Below, piece after piece: positions 11,199 through 21,500 of a stretch of 64,000 bases of DNA (position 1 is the first letter of the stretch; every line of letters starts with the position of its first letter). Source of the DNA: Gibbula magus. Lineage: Eukaryota; Mollusca; Gastropoda; Trochida; Trochidae. The notes below the pieces were generated by a model, which was not told where the DNA came from, did no database searches, and worked only from the letters and a program-made list of their open reading frames with translations. Where the stretch lies: positions 25,636,652 to 25,700,651 of the forward strand of contig OW388292.1 in NCBI GenBank assembly GCA_936450465.1, given 5' to 3'. The translations under genes and the position numbers were made by a program.

Positions 11199-13305
11199 GT
11201 CTTTCATGTAACAGTATTTCCCTGTAACAAGAGGCTTGTTACAGAAAAGATCAGAGCTGTAAAAGCAAAGACATTTCATCTCTATTTGTTCTCTATAACT
11301 TCTTTTTACAATAATTTTATATTTAAGTTAAAATGAAAGATTCATTAAACATAATGCCTCATCCTCATATGCAATACACACAGAGATCAAGCATCACGAG
11401 TTTACACATGAAGACATGATATTGTTACAGCAACAATTCTGTGAAAGATTATCACAACTAAAATAGAAAGACATTACATGTTAAAATTATGAATCTGATT
11501 ATTGATAGTAGAAACAATCTTAGTGGGAATCTAATCAGATAGGCCCCTTAATTTTTATCATCTAAAAGCAGCAAAGCATTATACAAAGTATTACAGCAAA
11601 GACCTTCATTGTTACAGTAAAGACATAATATTGTTACCGAATCTTTTGCAATGAATAAGACAGCTACATCATGACTGTGTTTAAAACTAGAGCCTATAAT
11701 ATAGTGCAGATCTCTATTTAGCAAATCTGGACAAACGAAATACACAGCGCTGAACGCTTGAATAAATAGAATAACATGTATGAGGGTAGAATAAATATTA
11801 AATTTCATAAACTTCATGCTGTGACAGTCTTGTTCGTCCTGATGTTACATCTGCAATTTAGGATCAACCATCTCGTGGACCAGTACAATTCATATGAAAT
11901 TAAGGACGCCCAATATCATACTGCAAACAAAGTAAATGCAAGTATCCACAACTGTCTCAGACTACTTTTTTGGGGAGGGGGTGAGGGGGATTACAGTAAG
12001 ATAGTGGGTATCCTCAATTCCTGGGTACCAGTTATACAGCTGCGTACCGAAAGTTTTTTCCCCTACTGCTGTACTTTAGTGCAAATATGTAATTTTGTAT
12101 GCCTTTGAAGCATCGTATCAACGCGAAAAATAGACCGATCATTTTGCATATTTGCATAATTAAAAGACAGTTGATTGTTCCATTACATTATCTGATTTAA
12201 TATCTAATAGCTCTTTGAAGAATCTTTTCAAAACTACAGTTTTTATTTTCTTCTGTGAAATATTCAGTAAGTGATCAACTGGACCCTAACATACATCATA
12301 TACTTTCTCTTATACTCATATGCATTCAATGTATTTGTGATGAATTTATTATCCTTCAGTCAATGTGAAAACCCCCTTTATCTTGTTAATCATGTAGAAT
12401 TTCATAAACATGTACCACTGCCGTGCGATCACATTATACGTTTAAGAATGATTGTTTTTCTCATTGATATATGATGATTCATTGTCAATGTATGTGATGT
12501 AATTTTATTGACGTTGCAATTACCACGATATTTGCACTAATAGTCACATGTAAGTGAACAAACTTTCAGTACGCAGCTGTATAGCATAATGGTCCTAATT
12601 GCTAAGGAAACAGGACAGTGGAAACTACAATGGCAGGCTATACTGGTTTAACCATTAAAATGGAGTTACATTATGCTCTTTGTGTTTATCAAGTTTGATT
12701 GCCCAATCATTTAGTCCCTGCATTGTTCAAATGAATATGATTCGGTTTAACTTTGTAGATAATTTGTTAGTGTTCCAAATAACAATATACACATTCCTTA
12801 GATATTCTTCACCTTTCAGTCTGTAACATTATTTTCTGTCCTGTAACAAATCTTTGAAATAACGTTTTTATTTAATGTTACCAACAAACATGTACATGGC
12901 AAGAGAAGACGATATCCAGATGTCATTTCAAATGTTAGTCATTGTTTCCAAAATAATGTTCTAACTTGTTCTTTAATGTGTTTCCAGTTACACCGATTTG
13001 TCTTTACTGTAACAAAATATTTAACGTGTCATGTAGTTCATTGTAGATATGAGGCTATGATTGAAATTATGAATAATTTTAAAACATTTTTACCACGCAT
13101 CGCATCATTTTTGTCAGCATGAAAAGACCAGAATTTTCTTTTAGGCCTAATGTGTTTCCAGTTACACCAATTTGTCTTTACTGTAACACAATAGTTAACG
13201 TGTCGTGAACTAGTTCATTGTAAATGTGAGGCTATGATTGAAATTATGAATGATTATGAATTTTAAAACATTTTTACCACAAAACATAACTGTTACAGGA
13301 AAGAC
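11199..13305. repeat. Zone of recurring GTTACAG-AAAGAC motif
   Basis: A 13-14 nt motif, GTTACAGNAAAGAC, recurs in both orientations. Forward: 11,238-11,250, 11,590-11,603, 11,611-11,624 and 13,292-13,305. Reverse (GTCTTTNNTGTAAC): 11,199-11,212, 13,000-13,013 and 13,174-13,187. Weaker relatives lie at 11,424, 12,823 and 12,838. It includes a longer direct duplication listed separately. It may be the remnant of an old tandem or inverted array; no coding content is evident. Confidence 0.55.
12974..13280. repeat. Diverged direct duplication, about 120-130 bp
   Basis: Copy 1 is 12,974-13,096 and copy 2 is 13,148-13,280. Both run from TAATGTGTTTCCAGTTACAC through 'tgaggctatgattgaaattatgaat' wording to 'aaaacatttttaccac', with substitutions and two small insertions in copy 2 (in the 'tagttcattg' and 'gaatgattatgaat' areas). 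The 51-bp spacer is unrelated. Confidence 0.85.
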
Positions 13306-13847
13306 ACTCATGGTCACACTAGCTAATTAAATTAATTGGTCACATACTTAATATATCTCATTAAGCCCCGCTTTTATATTTTTCTCATATCTTAATTATA
13401 TCGTATTAGTCAAAAAAAAGTTCTGAAAAATTTGCATAAAGTTTTTATTTTTTGTGTGTGTCCGGAATTGTCCACTTTTTAGAAAGACTCTATATGTTTA
13501 GTCAAGTTCATGTTTCCTTTGGCATAACAATATTTGAAGTGTTTTATCATTGTTATGGTTTTCAACCCCAAGAAACCGATTGCTAGTGATGTAAACTACC
13601 TACACTATGCCATGTTTTGCTAATGTTTTGCTATCATTTATCCATTCAAAACTTGATAAATAGTGGTTTGGAAACATATCTGTAAACAGGCATTGTAGAT
13701 AGAGTGATCCCAAATACAACAATAAAGTATAACATATTTACATAAAATATTTCACATTTGTACATTGTATGTCATCCACATTCATTTAATTTTTATCACA
13801 TTATATACCATATATCTACATGTTTAAATTGTTTACGTCACATTCTT

Positions 13848-13978
13848 ATAGGATATCTAACGAGCTTCCCCTTTCATATCAAGTTTATGTTACTCGTGAA
13901 ATAATTTTCCTTAAAAACCAAAGTTATTTCACGAGGGACATAAACTTGATATGACAGGCTACGAGTTTTGTATCCTAT
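13848..13978. mobile_element. Fold-back element FB2
   Basis: An imperfect palindrome. The left arm (ATAGGAT...TCATATCAAGTTTATG...CTCGTGAAATAA) is mirrored by the right arm (TTATTTCACGAG...CATAAACTTGATATGA...ATCCTAT). Arms are about 58 nt with a short A/T-rich loop near 13,910. It is similar in size and style to the other fold-backs in this window but differs in arm sequence. No open frame. Confidence 0.8.
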
Positions 13979-14339
13979 TTATTACCAACTTGTATTTCAT
14001 ACGATTCATTGTGTGTTGAAATATATGTTTGTTGTCTCAACCCAGGCATCTTGAACTTGTTCTCACGACAGGTTGAATAGCAGGTCCTTCCAATCAAACC
14101 TATTGTGTTTATCTTGCGCAGGATACACTGGCTATAAAGTGAAAGAGGCATCCCCAAAGTTGGGTATCGGGAAAGGATGTCTTCTCATTCTGTTTTGATA
14201 GATAATTAATAGAGACACAATTGAAATGGAGTGGAGCGAATTATTTCACATGATGGAAACAAGGTAAAATTAAATTGCACATACGAAAAGTTATATACAC
14301 ACAATAAATACTAGTTGTATAAAATATCTCGTCTCATAG

Positions 14340-15101
14340 TTAAAATCTGATGGCAGGTCCTGACACTGTCAAGGGAGATCGTTGGGTTGCTTTAAATAGT
14401 ATAAAACTTGTCTGTGTGAGATAAATCCAACCAGAGTCGCCGTTCACACTAAGGTTAGGAGTGTACTTTCCTACACCCATAAAATACCTGACTGCTCGAT
14501 AATGCAGGGCGTTCACTGCAGCTTGCTCCGTTGTTTCCCATATACCGGCTCCGTAGTCGAGTACGGACCACACCATAGCGTCATACAGCTGGGTATATAC
14601 ATGAAGAGGCATTCCACCGAGACTTTGGAACTTTGCTATGAGCAAACCTAATGCTCTACTGGCGGACTTTACAGCGCCCTTAGCCATAAGTGGAAAGTTT
14701 AAGTGTTCAGTAAGTAATACTCCAAGGTATTGGTATTGTTCACATATGTCCAAGTCAAGGTCTTCACATATAAAAACAGTCTCCGTTCGACGCACAGAAG
14801 GTCCTCTGAAGTGTACAATTTTGGACTTTTCTCTGTTGACTGACATTCTGTTATCTTCACACCATCTGTTCAGTACACTAAGCATGGAGTTTAACTCGTC
14901 CTCAGTTTCTGCTAGCAGTACGATATCATCCGCATACGCCAGAATAGAAATAACCTCATTTCCAACCTGTACACCTGTACCGAGTGAGGAAATAGTTTCC
15001 AACAGTTCATTTACGTAAATGTTGAACAGTAATGGAGATAAACAGCATCCCTGTTTTAAACCCCTGTTTACAGAAAACCATGTAGTCTTTGTATCATTCA
15101 C
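14340..15101 (-). pseudogene. LINE 2, RT motif B onward
   Basis: 253 codons in a different frame from the upstream half, overlapping it by a few bases. It carries LKQGCCLSPLLFNIYVN (15-31, motif B), catalytic YADD at 56-59, MSVNREKSKIVHF (86-98) and YLGVLLTEHLNF (125-136), then SASRALGLLIAKF and ALHYRAVRYFMGVGKYTPN (198-216). After GDSGW (221-225) the sequence no longer resembles the family, so the C-terminal finger is lost. The gap between motif A and motif B is spanned only by changing frame, consistent with a small indel at about 15,095-15,130. Confidence 0.85.
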
Positions 15102-16415
15102 ACGAACTCAGCATTGTACATTTTTGTATAGAGATTCGCATCATATTTTCTTGGACTCCTGACTTACTTAACTTATCCCATAGTTGGTCTCTCTGTATCC
15201 AATCATAGGCCTTGTGAATGTCAATGAAAGCTGCGAAAGTGGATTTACGCTGTAATTTCCTGTTTTCAATAATACTTGTAAGCGTAGACACATGATCTAT
15301 GGTAGATCGACCTTTTCTAAAGCCGTTCTGTACATCATTAAGTATGTCATTTCTTTCCGCCCATTCTTTGAGTCTGCTGTTCAACACAAAACAATACATC
15401 TTATATATTACTGGGGAAAGTGTAAGTCCTCTGTAACTCAATGGATCTCTTGGGTCGGCAGTAGATGATTTGGGAATTGGACAAATAATGCTTCTGGACC
15501 ACATAGCCGGGATATATGATGAGGTGAAACATATATTGAACAACTTGTGTAGTGTCTTGATTGCTGAGTCTCGTTTCAGTAGTTCGCTCGGGATGTCATC
15601 TGAACCTGGAGCCTTCCCATCCTTGCTCATACGAACAGCTCGTTCAACTTCCTCGTACGTGATGTCATTGTTAAATGAGTGATGTAGCCCTTCCTCGCCA
15701 TACGGAGTTGTGACGTCATTACTCGTGTCCGATACGTCACCGTTCAGCAGAGTCTGATAGTCGTCTTTCCACCTGTCCAATACACCATCCTTGTCCCGAC
15801 ACACGGTGCCATCTGCATACACCACCTCCCATGGAATTGTTTTCTGTCTCTCATTCCCCAACCCTACTTTGCCTATGGACATCCAAAATTCAGACTTGTT
15901 TGCTTTGCACATATATTCTAAGTCCTGGTGTACTTTAATACGATATCGCCTCTTTTCCTGTTGAACACATCTATCAAATTCTTTCCTAGCACTGATATAG
16001 TTTGCCTTCAAGTGTTTCTTATCCCCATTAGATCGCTTGCACCATGTTCGTTCTGCTAAGCACATACTGTTCCACTTTTCAGTCAACATTTCGTTCCACC
16101 ATGGCTGCTTACATCGTCTCTTCTTGTTACTTTTCTGTGATGTAAGTACCTTCCTTATCCGAAGCTTATCATGCATTTCATTATGTATAATGTCGATACA
16201 CTGGTCATAACAGACATCTACATCTATCTGTTGTTTAAGGGAGGATTCTAGGGTTTCAATAGCACTGTTCAGTTTACTCTGCACCTCCTCCGACTGTAGG
16301 AAATCCTTAGGGGGATGCCGTGTTAGGAATCGGGGGCTGCTATCCTCACTACTTTCTATCATGTCGTCACACCCTTGATAAGACTCATCAATCACAAACT
16401 GCCACGTCAACATGG
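14430..16415 (-). mobile_element. LINE fragment 2 (non-LTR retrotransposon)
   Basis: A minus-strand LINE carrying a pre-RT region and most of the RT domain in two overlapping frames. The 5' end (near 16,415) abuts fold-back FB3 and the endonuclease domain is missing. The 3' end is cut at about 14,430, where the conserved GDSGW is followed by unrelated residues. One frameshift lies between the halves at about 15,095-15,130. No 3' UTR or tail can be recognised, which is unusual for simple 5' truncation and suggests later deletion or rearrangement at the 3' side. Confidence 0.85.
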
Positions 16416-16521
16416 AGTGGAGTGGAGTATATGTGAGACATATACCCATACAGTTTTCCTCGTGGGGCATTAACGAGGCGCAGCCGAGTAAGGCTCCACG
16501 AGGAAAACTGTAAGGTATCAT
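15094..16521 (-). pseudogene. LINE 2, pre-RT and RT fingers through motif A
   Basis: 475 codons. Residues 1 to about 36 derive from the fold-back sequence at 16,417-16,521, so the ATG is accidental; LINE-like protein starts near residue 37 (LTWQFVIDE). A basic segment with QPWWNEML (139-146) and a helical Lys/Arg-rich stretch precede the RT. RT signatures: DGKAPGSDDIPSELLK (301-316), ICPIPKSS...LSYRGLTLSP (346-370), QNGFRKGRSTIDHV (398-411) and motif A AFIDIHKAYD (431-440) with the catalytic Asp at 434. The frame ends at 15,094 after a shift; the next frame continues without loss of the following motif. Confidence 0.85.
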
Positions 16522-16539
16522 TCGTTATACTCCACTTCC
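16417..16539. mobile_element. Fold-back element FB3
   Basis: Arms GGAGTGGAGTATATG...CAGTTTTCCTCGTGG and CCACGAGGAAAACTG...TATACTCCACTTCC pair with each other around a centre that reads CGAGGCGCAGCCGAG. The element adjoins the 5' end of LINE 2. Its right arm is repeated in a diverged form at 17,176-17,245. No coding capacity, although an open frame of the LINE runs through it by chance. Confidence 0.8.
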
Positions 16540-16732
16540 GGTCGCATTACTATGGTTTCTTTTGATACAAGTGTGTATTAACCGATAAACCTATCGTTTT
16601 TCTGATATATCTACACTTTTTCTGATAAACCTACACTTTTTAATAAATGAGATATCAATGGAGTCCAAATCTAAGTGATGATATAACATGTCATATTATA
16701 TAAAGATAAGACATTTACAAATGTTTCATCTG

Positions 16733-16800
16733 AAACCTTGGATCGAACCTGTTTGCTGTTGCTTTCTGGTCGAACGACCTAACCATTAGATCACGAGTTG
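16733..16800 (-). repeat. tRNA-like sequence (SINE head or tRNA pseudogene)
   Basis: On the minus strand the sequence has an A-box-like TGATCTAATGGTTAGG, in which the D stem ATCT/AGGT can pair, and a perfect B box GGTTCGATCC (plus strand 16,740-16,749). The anticodon and T stems do not pair well, so it is not a functional tRNA gene. It looks like the pol III head of a SINE or a decayed tRNA copy; no SINE body was recognised beside it. Confidence 0.55.
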
Positions 16801-17175
16801 AAACAGAGTACATTTTTTTCATGACGGTGACCAAATGAATAAGGTTCTAATAATGCGTGATATAATATCACACATTTCTTTTTATATATGTATGCTATTT
16901 AATCTTGGGTGCAAAATTTCTTAACATGCTGAAATTTGCTTCTGTTTTTATTTAAACTTTGGCCATATTGAAAATAGCCATGCAGTTTATGGCGTTAGAT
17001 GTACATTTCAGCGAGATGCATGTGCGTCTGCGTCAATACCGTCATTGGGCCATGTCAATTAGATTTCCAGCCCCGAACATTGGTAACCATACAACGCAGC
17101 ACGGGCTGAGCATACCCGGGATTTGTCAAAGATGAGGCCGTTTTTGGGTTATGCGTTTCATACTCAAATTTTTTT

Positions 17176-17245
17176 ATGGCTGCGCCTCGTAAGGGCCCCA
17201 AGGGGAAAACTGTAGGGTATCATTCGATATACTCGGAAAAGTATG
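17176..17245. repeat. Half-copy of fold-back FB3
   Basis: It contains GGCTGCGCCTCGTAAGG, GGGGAAAACTGTAGGGTATC and ATTCGATATACTC, matching the loop and right arm of FB3 (16,465-16,535) with about one difference in six. Only one arm is present, so it cannot form the long hairpin. Confidence 0.65.
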
Positions 17246-17270
17246 TGTATATCTCTCACACGATATCACG

Positions 17271-17684
17271 TCTTTATTATATGATTGCAGGTTAAATACC
17301 GGGATCTATCAATGAAAATAAACCGTGTTATCAGTCACTAGTGAAAATAACAATGGAACGTGTTATCAGTCACTAGTGACTGATATAACAATGACCTGAC
17401 GTCATAAAACAATGCTCCGACGTCATGACACGTTCATGACGTCACATTGTTGCTGAGGCGACAGGCTCATTCTGGAGCCGACTTAACGTACATGTAAATG
17501 CAAGTCTATTTCGGTGATTTGGTCATATAATAAATAGAAAATTTGTCTTTTCTTGACAAATACCATGTTTATCTCATCTCGTGAGGTAGACAATTATATA
17601 TTTTCACTCGTGGCTGCGCCACTCGTGAAAATATAACCTTTCTACCTCACTCGATGAGATAAACATGGTATTAGTCAAGAAAAG
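17271..17684. mobile_element. Composite palindromic element E2 with fold-back FB4
   Basis: Inverted repeat TCTTTATTATATGA (17,271-17,284) pairs with TCATATAATAAATA (17,523-17,536) with one mismatch. Between them lies a short self-complementary GTTATCAGTCACTAGTGACTG and TGACGTCA sites at 17,397-17,404 and 17,437-17,444, plus a near-match at 17,418. A palindrome follows at 17,547-17,684: arms CTTTTCTTGAC...ATGTTTATCTCATC and GATGAGATAAACAT...GTCAAGAAAAG, centred on CTCGTGGCTGCGCCACTCG. The order of parts matches E1 at 3,320-3,695. Confidence 0.7.
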
Positions 17685-17689
17685 CCAAA

Positions 17690-18105
17690 TATCCTCTAAA
17701 TATTACATTTAATTAATTATCAAACAATTTTAATTAAAACTTTTAAAGTTTATAAATCAAATACGAATGAAATATAACACTAGTTCTGAACTTTTATTAG
17801 ATCCGTTATACTCCCACGTACTTCAACTTTATCCTCAGTGAGTTTGGAATTAAAGTGATGTTATTCATCATTGATTATAATTGAACGTTACAACTCAGTA
17901 ATTTGTCACACTAATATATTAATTTTAGATAATAATGATAATGCACAGTTCTCCTATAGCGCAGGTCTTCTCTACTTTACAGAAATGCTTCTTTAAAAAG
18001 ATGCGTCTAAAACGTTTTAGTGTTGGCATCTATTCATCTTTATTCTAAAACACAACTCAAGAGTTTTACAATTTCACTTCCAGGACAGATCTTGAAAACT
18101 CTTAG
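17690..18105. other. AT-rich DNA, no gene seen
   Basis: A/T-rich sequence with a short 'taataatgataatg' run near 17,931 that may be a decayed SINE tail. Nothing else is recognisable. Confidence 0.4.
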
Positions 18106-18109
18106 GCAC

Positions 18110-18560
18110 TGTGGGGTGAGAATGTTAGGAGAGAAGGATTTAGTTGAGTAACCTCTGTGGAAAGAGAATGTTAGGATGGAAGAACTGGATGAAGTAACCT
18201 CTGTGGGAAAAGAATGTTAGTAGCGGAGAATTGATTTGAATAACCTCTGTTGGAAGAGAATTTTAGGATGGAAGAATTGAGTGGAGTAACCTCTATGGGA
18301 ACAGAATGTTAGGCGGGTGTAATGTGGTTGAGTAACATCTGATGGAAGAGAATGTTAGGAAGGAAGAAGTGGGTGGAGTAACCTCTGTATACGTAGGAAC
18401 AGATTGTTAGGAGGGGAAGATTTAGTTGTGTAGCCTATGTGGGGTGAGAATGTTAGAAAGGAAGAATTGAGTTGAGAAGCCTCTGTGGGAACAGAATGTT
18501 AGAAAGCATGAACTGAGTGAATTTACCTCTGTGGATAGAGAATGTTAGAAATGTAGAACT
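18110..18560. repeat. 46-bp minisatellite, about 10 copies
   Basis: The landmark AATGTTAG (or a one-base variant) occurs at 18,121, 18,167, 18,213, 18,259, 18,305, 18,351, 18,403, 18,449, 18,495 and 18,541: an exact 46-bp period except one 52-bp unit carrying a 6-bp insertion near 18,390. Each unit also holds GTAACCTCTGTGGG. Units differ at several positions, so the array is not recently homogenised, but length is tightly conserved. Both strands carry stops; no protein is implied. Confidence 0.93.
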
Positions 18561-18569
18561 GAACTTAAA

Positions 18570-21500
18570 ATTCGTTTGAAAGTGCATGTCTAGTTAGAGA
18601 TTTTTCGAGAACCGTTCACTGGATTCTCTTACCTTTTCCAAGGGAAGACGCAGGCCTGATTTGATTTCGGTGACATTGGCATTATTCTCAAGGTATTTCA
18701 TGTCTTTCAAAATTGGTAATCTTGTCTTATGCCAATGGTTCTTTTATTGTAAATTCAGGGCCCAGTCGATTTTGATGAACTTGACATTATTTTTCAGTTT
18801 TGCGGCGGGGGGCTTGTCACCTTAGTGACAACTGCTTGTTACCATAAAAACGGAATTTGCAAACAAACCAAGATATGCTTTTATCACACCTACACATATT
18901 TTACAACTTTACACACAATTATACAACAACAGTTATGTTGGCATGTTCTTAGTTCAGAAGACCATTTAGAGAGAAAAATGTCTTAAATGTTATGTCTAAA
19001 AAATTTAACAGACGGGGAAGCAATAAAACTCATCTTCAGGCGGATGCCCACAGTTACCATCCAGAGCTGTAAATCTTGTTAACTGTGACTAGATGAAATC
19101 GTATTGTACTGAATTTATTTGCTTAAGATATTTAGGGCAAAATTAACGTATTCACACTTGTATGTACGGCAAAATTTACAAAAGACTGGACAAAAGCTGG
19201 CAGTGGATATTCCATCAATATATATGTTTAATCATTTAAAAGTTGTAAAATAGAAATTAAAGTACAACGAGTTTTACAATTCACGTACAGTGTATAAACA
19301 AAATGGCGTACACCCTAATAGAACCCGCTCTGTAAAGGATAAGTCGATAATTGAAATACAACAATGCAAATCATTGTCTAACTTTCTGTTACGATTGCTT
19401 CTGCAAGGACGTGTTTCGTGATATTGAATGTGACCATTCGATTGTATGTATACGACAAAACATCCCAGTGTCATACCCCAAAGCCAATTTCATGTTATGT
19501 CCTTTTATGGATAGTTACGCAATGCAATATTGGACGGGGAAATATCTGGACTGGGTAAAAGATAAACTTCAAAAAGACACGCCTTAGGCATTTCGATGAG
19601 TTATTTTCGAATTAATTTCAATAGCATACTATATTTTCCAAACTGTCCTGTCATGGTTTGCTTTGAAACGAACATAACATAATCCATCTCTTCTTTGATC
19701 TCTGCTTCTGCTATTTACAATAAAATGTATTTTACCCGAAGGTACGAATGTAAATGGTATTAATGTTTTGTCATAACTTGACAATAAAATACAAATACAA
19801 GTATTAAACAATCTTATCTGAAATCAGAATCTTAGAGATGTCGAATATGTTATTTCAAGATTTAATGAGTAGTGGCAAATCATTTTCCTGAAACCTTTTA
19901 TGAACAAAAAATGCCTGATTCTAATACGATGTGTCTTTATTGTCGAATTACATTTGGAGATCAAATTGAAAGCCTACTAGCCAGGTGTTCATTATTTATC
20001 CTGAGCTGTTGATATAATTTAAACAAGTTATACACTATCCCAAAACAATAGTATATGTTATTAGTATAATAAGTATTACTGTCAACAAACTCATGTGTTA
20101 AGATGTTGAGTATTTCAATTCTTTATTGTTCTTGCTAATACATAAATGATAAAAGGTATTTATTTCCAGGGAGGTTTACATTACAGTGATTATGACGTCA
20201 CGTTTCTGTGATGTTGCGACAATAGACTGATTGTGACCACCGTAAACTTTTCGACCAGTGTATTGGTCTTTTCAAGTATGGTTGATACTTGATTGGGCTT
20301 TACCTTTTATTGAGGTATTTCAGTATTAAAGAAGATTGATCCAATCAAAACCATCATATTTCTGAAGTTTACTCTTCATATATAAGCAATAGTCACTGTT
20401 ACTATAAAATGTCACTCAATGTGTAAAGGACAAAAGGTATTCTGTCGGTATGTGCGAGTGGATTAGCAGTTTACTTCGTGACCCGGAGTTTTTTATTGTC
20501 CGATAAGAGAACAGGATTGTTGTGGAATATGTAAGGATAGGGTGCCTTGCCTACTATTGCATTAAGTCCATTAGATCTGTAGAATATCAGGCACAGGCCT
20601 CACTTTTTATGGATACTGTGGTGTACTTTATAATGAAGAGTCTGATGCCGCATTTCATTAATACTATAATACATGCATAAACTTGTTGTCATTAATAATG
20701 AAAAATACAATTTACGTCACTCATTTCATTTTGTCAAGTCACCCTGACATGGCCTATGATTCTTTAAAAATCTCTACAAAACACTTCGTCAACATTTCAG
20801 TCGTTTGATCTCGAACATTCCTGACGCCTACAAATACGTCACTGCATCAACACGTTTAAAAGCGTCATACCCTCCACGCAAATATATTTATACGTCACAC
20901 CCATCGTTAGAGTATGATATAGAATTTTGAATTTTCCTAGTTATCTACAAGGATCTTTAACAATAGTTTGTAATCCCAGTATACGCGTGTACTACTATAT
21001 AGTACACCAACAATGTTTTGATTAGCGAAAGAGCAATCAAGTACCGAATAAACCCTGGCGGCGTGGACCCGAGCGTGGGTGGAGTAAGCACACATGATGT
21101 AGGTAATGTAACGAAACATCAAGAGATGTACAGCTGCCTTGCTCTTTGTTCGTGGTTTTTACAATTCGTCTTTTTGTTAAAGTTGGGATAACTCCATAAA
21201 CAAATATTTGTAGTCTTTCTTTAGCAGTTTGGTTCATGCTCGCTCTCATTATATTGGTCAAAAATATGTGCTGTACCCTTCATATATGTTTGCTCAGAGC
21301 CATTAACAAGTAGTGTTAAACTTCACTTTTTATTTTTATCAATAGAGAGCGGAGAAGTGTCCATATAGGAACATCTTCCTCCATATGAGGGTGTCGACCT
21401 GAACTATACATGTACATTGTATCTTGCCATACAGATAAGTCTCGTTTTCAATCAGCAAGCATTCCCTTTACTGTCCGGGGCGACCCAAAAGTAGAAGGCG

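Noticed and set aside
15470..15682. Plus-strand open frames opposite LINE 2 (also 14,638-15,018)
   Set aside because: Antisense shadows of the reverse transcriptase coding sequence.
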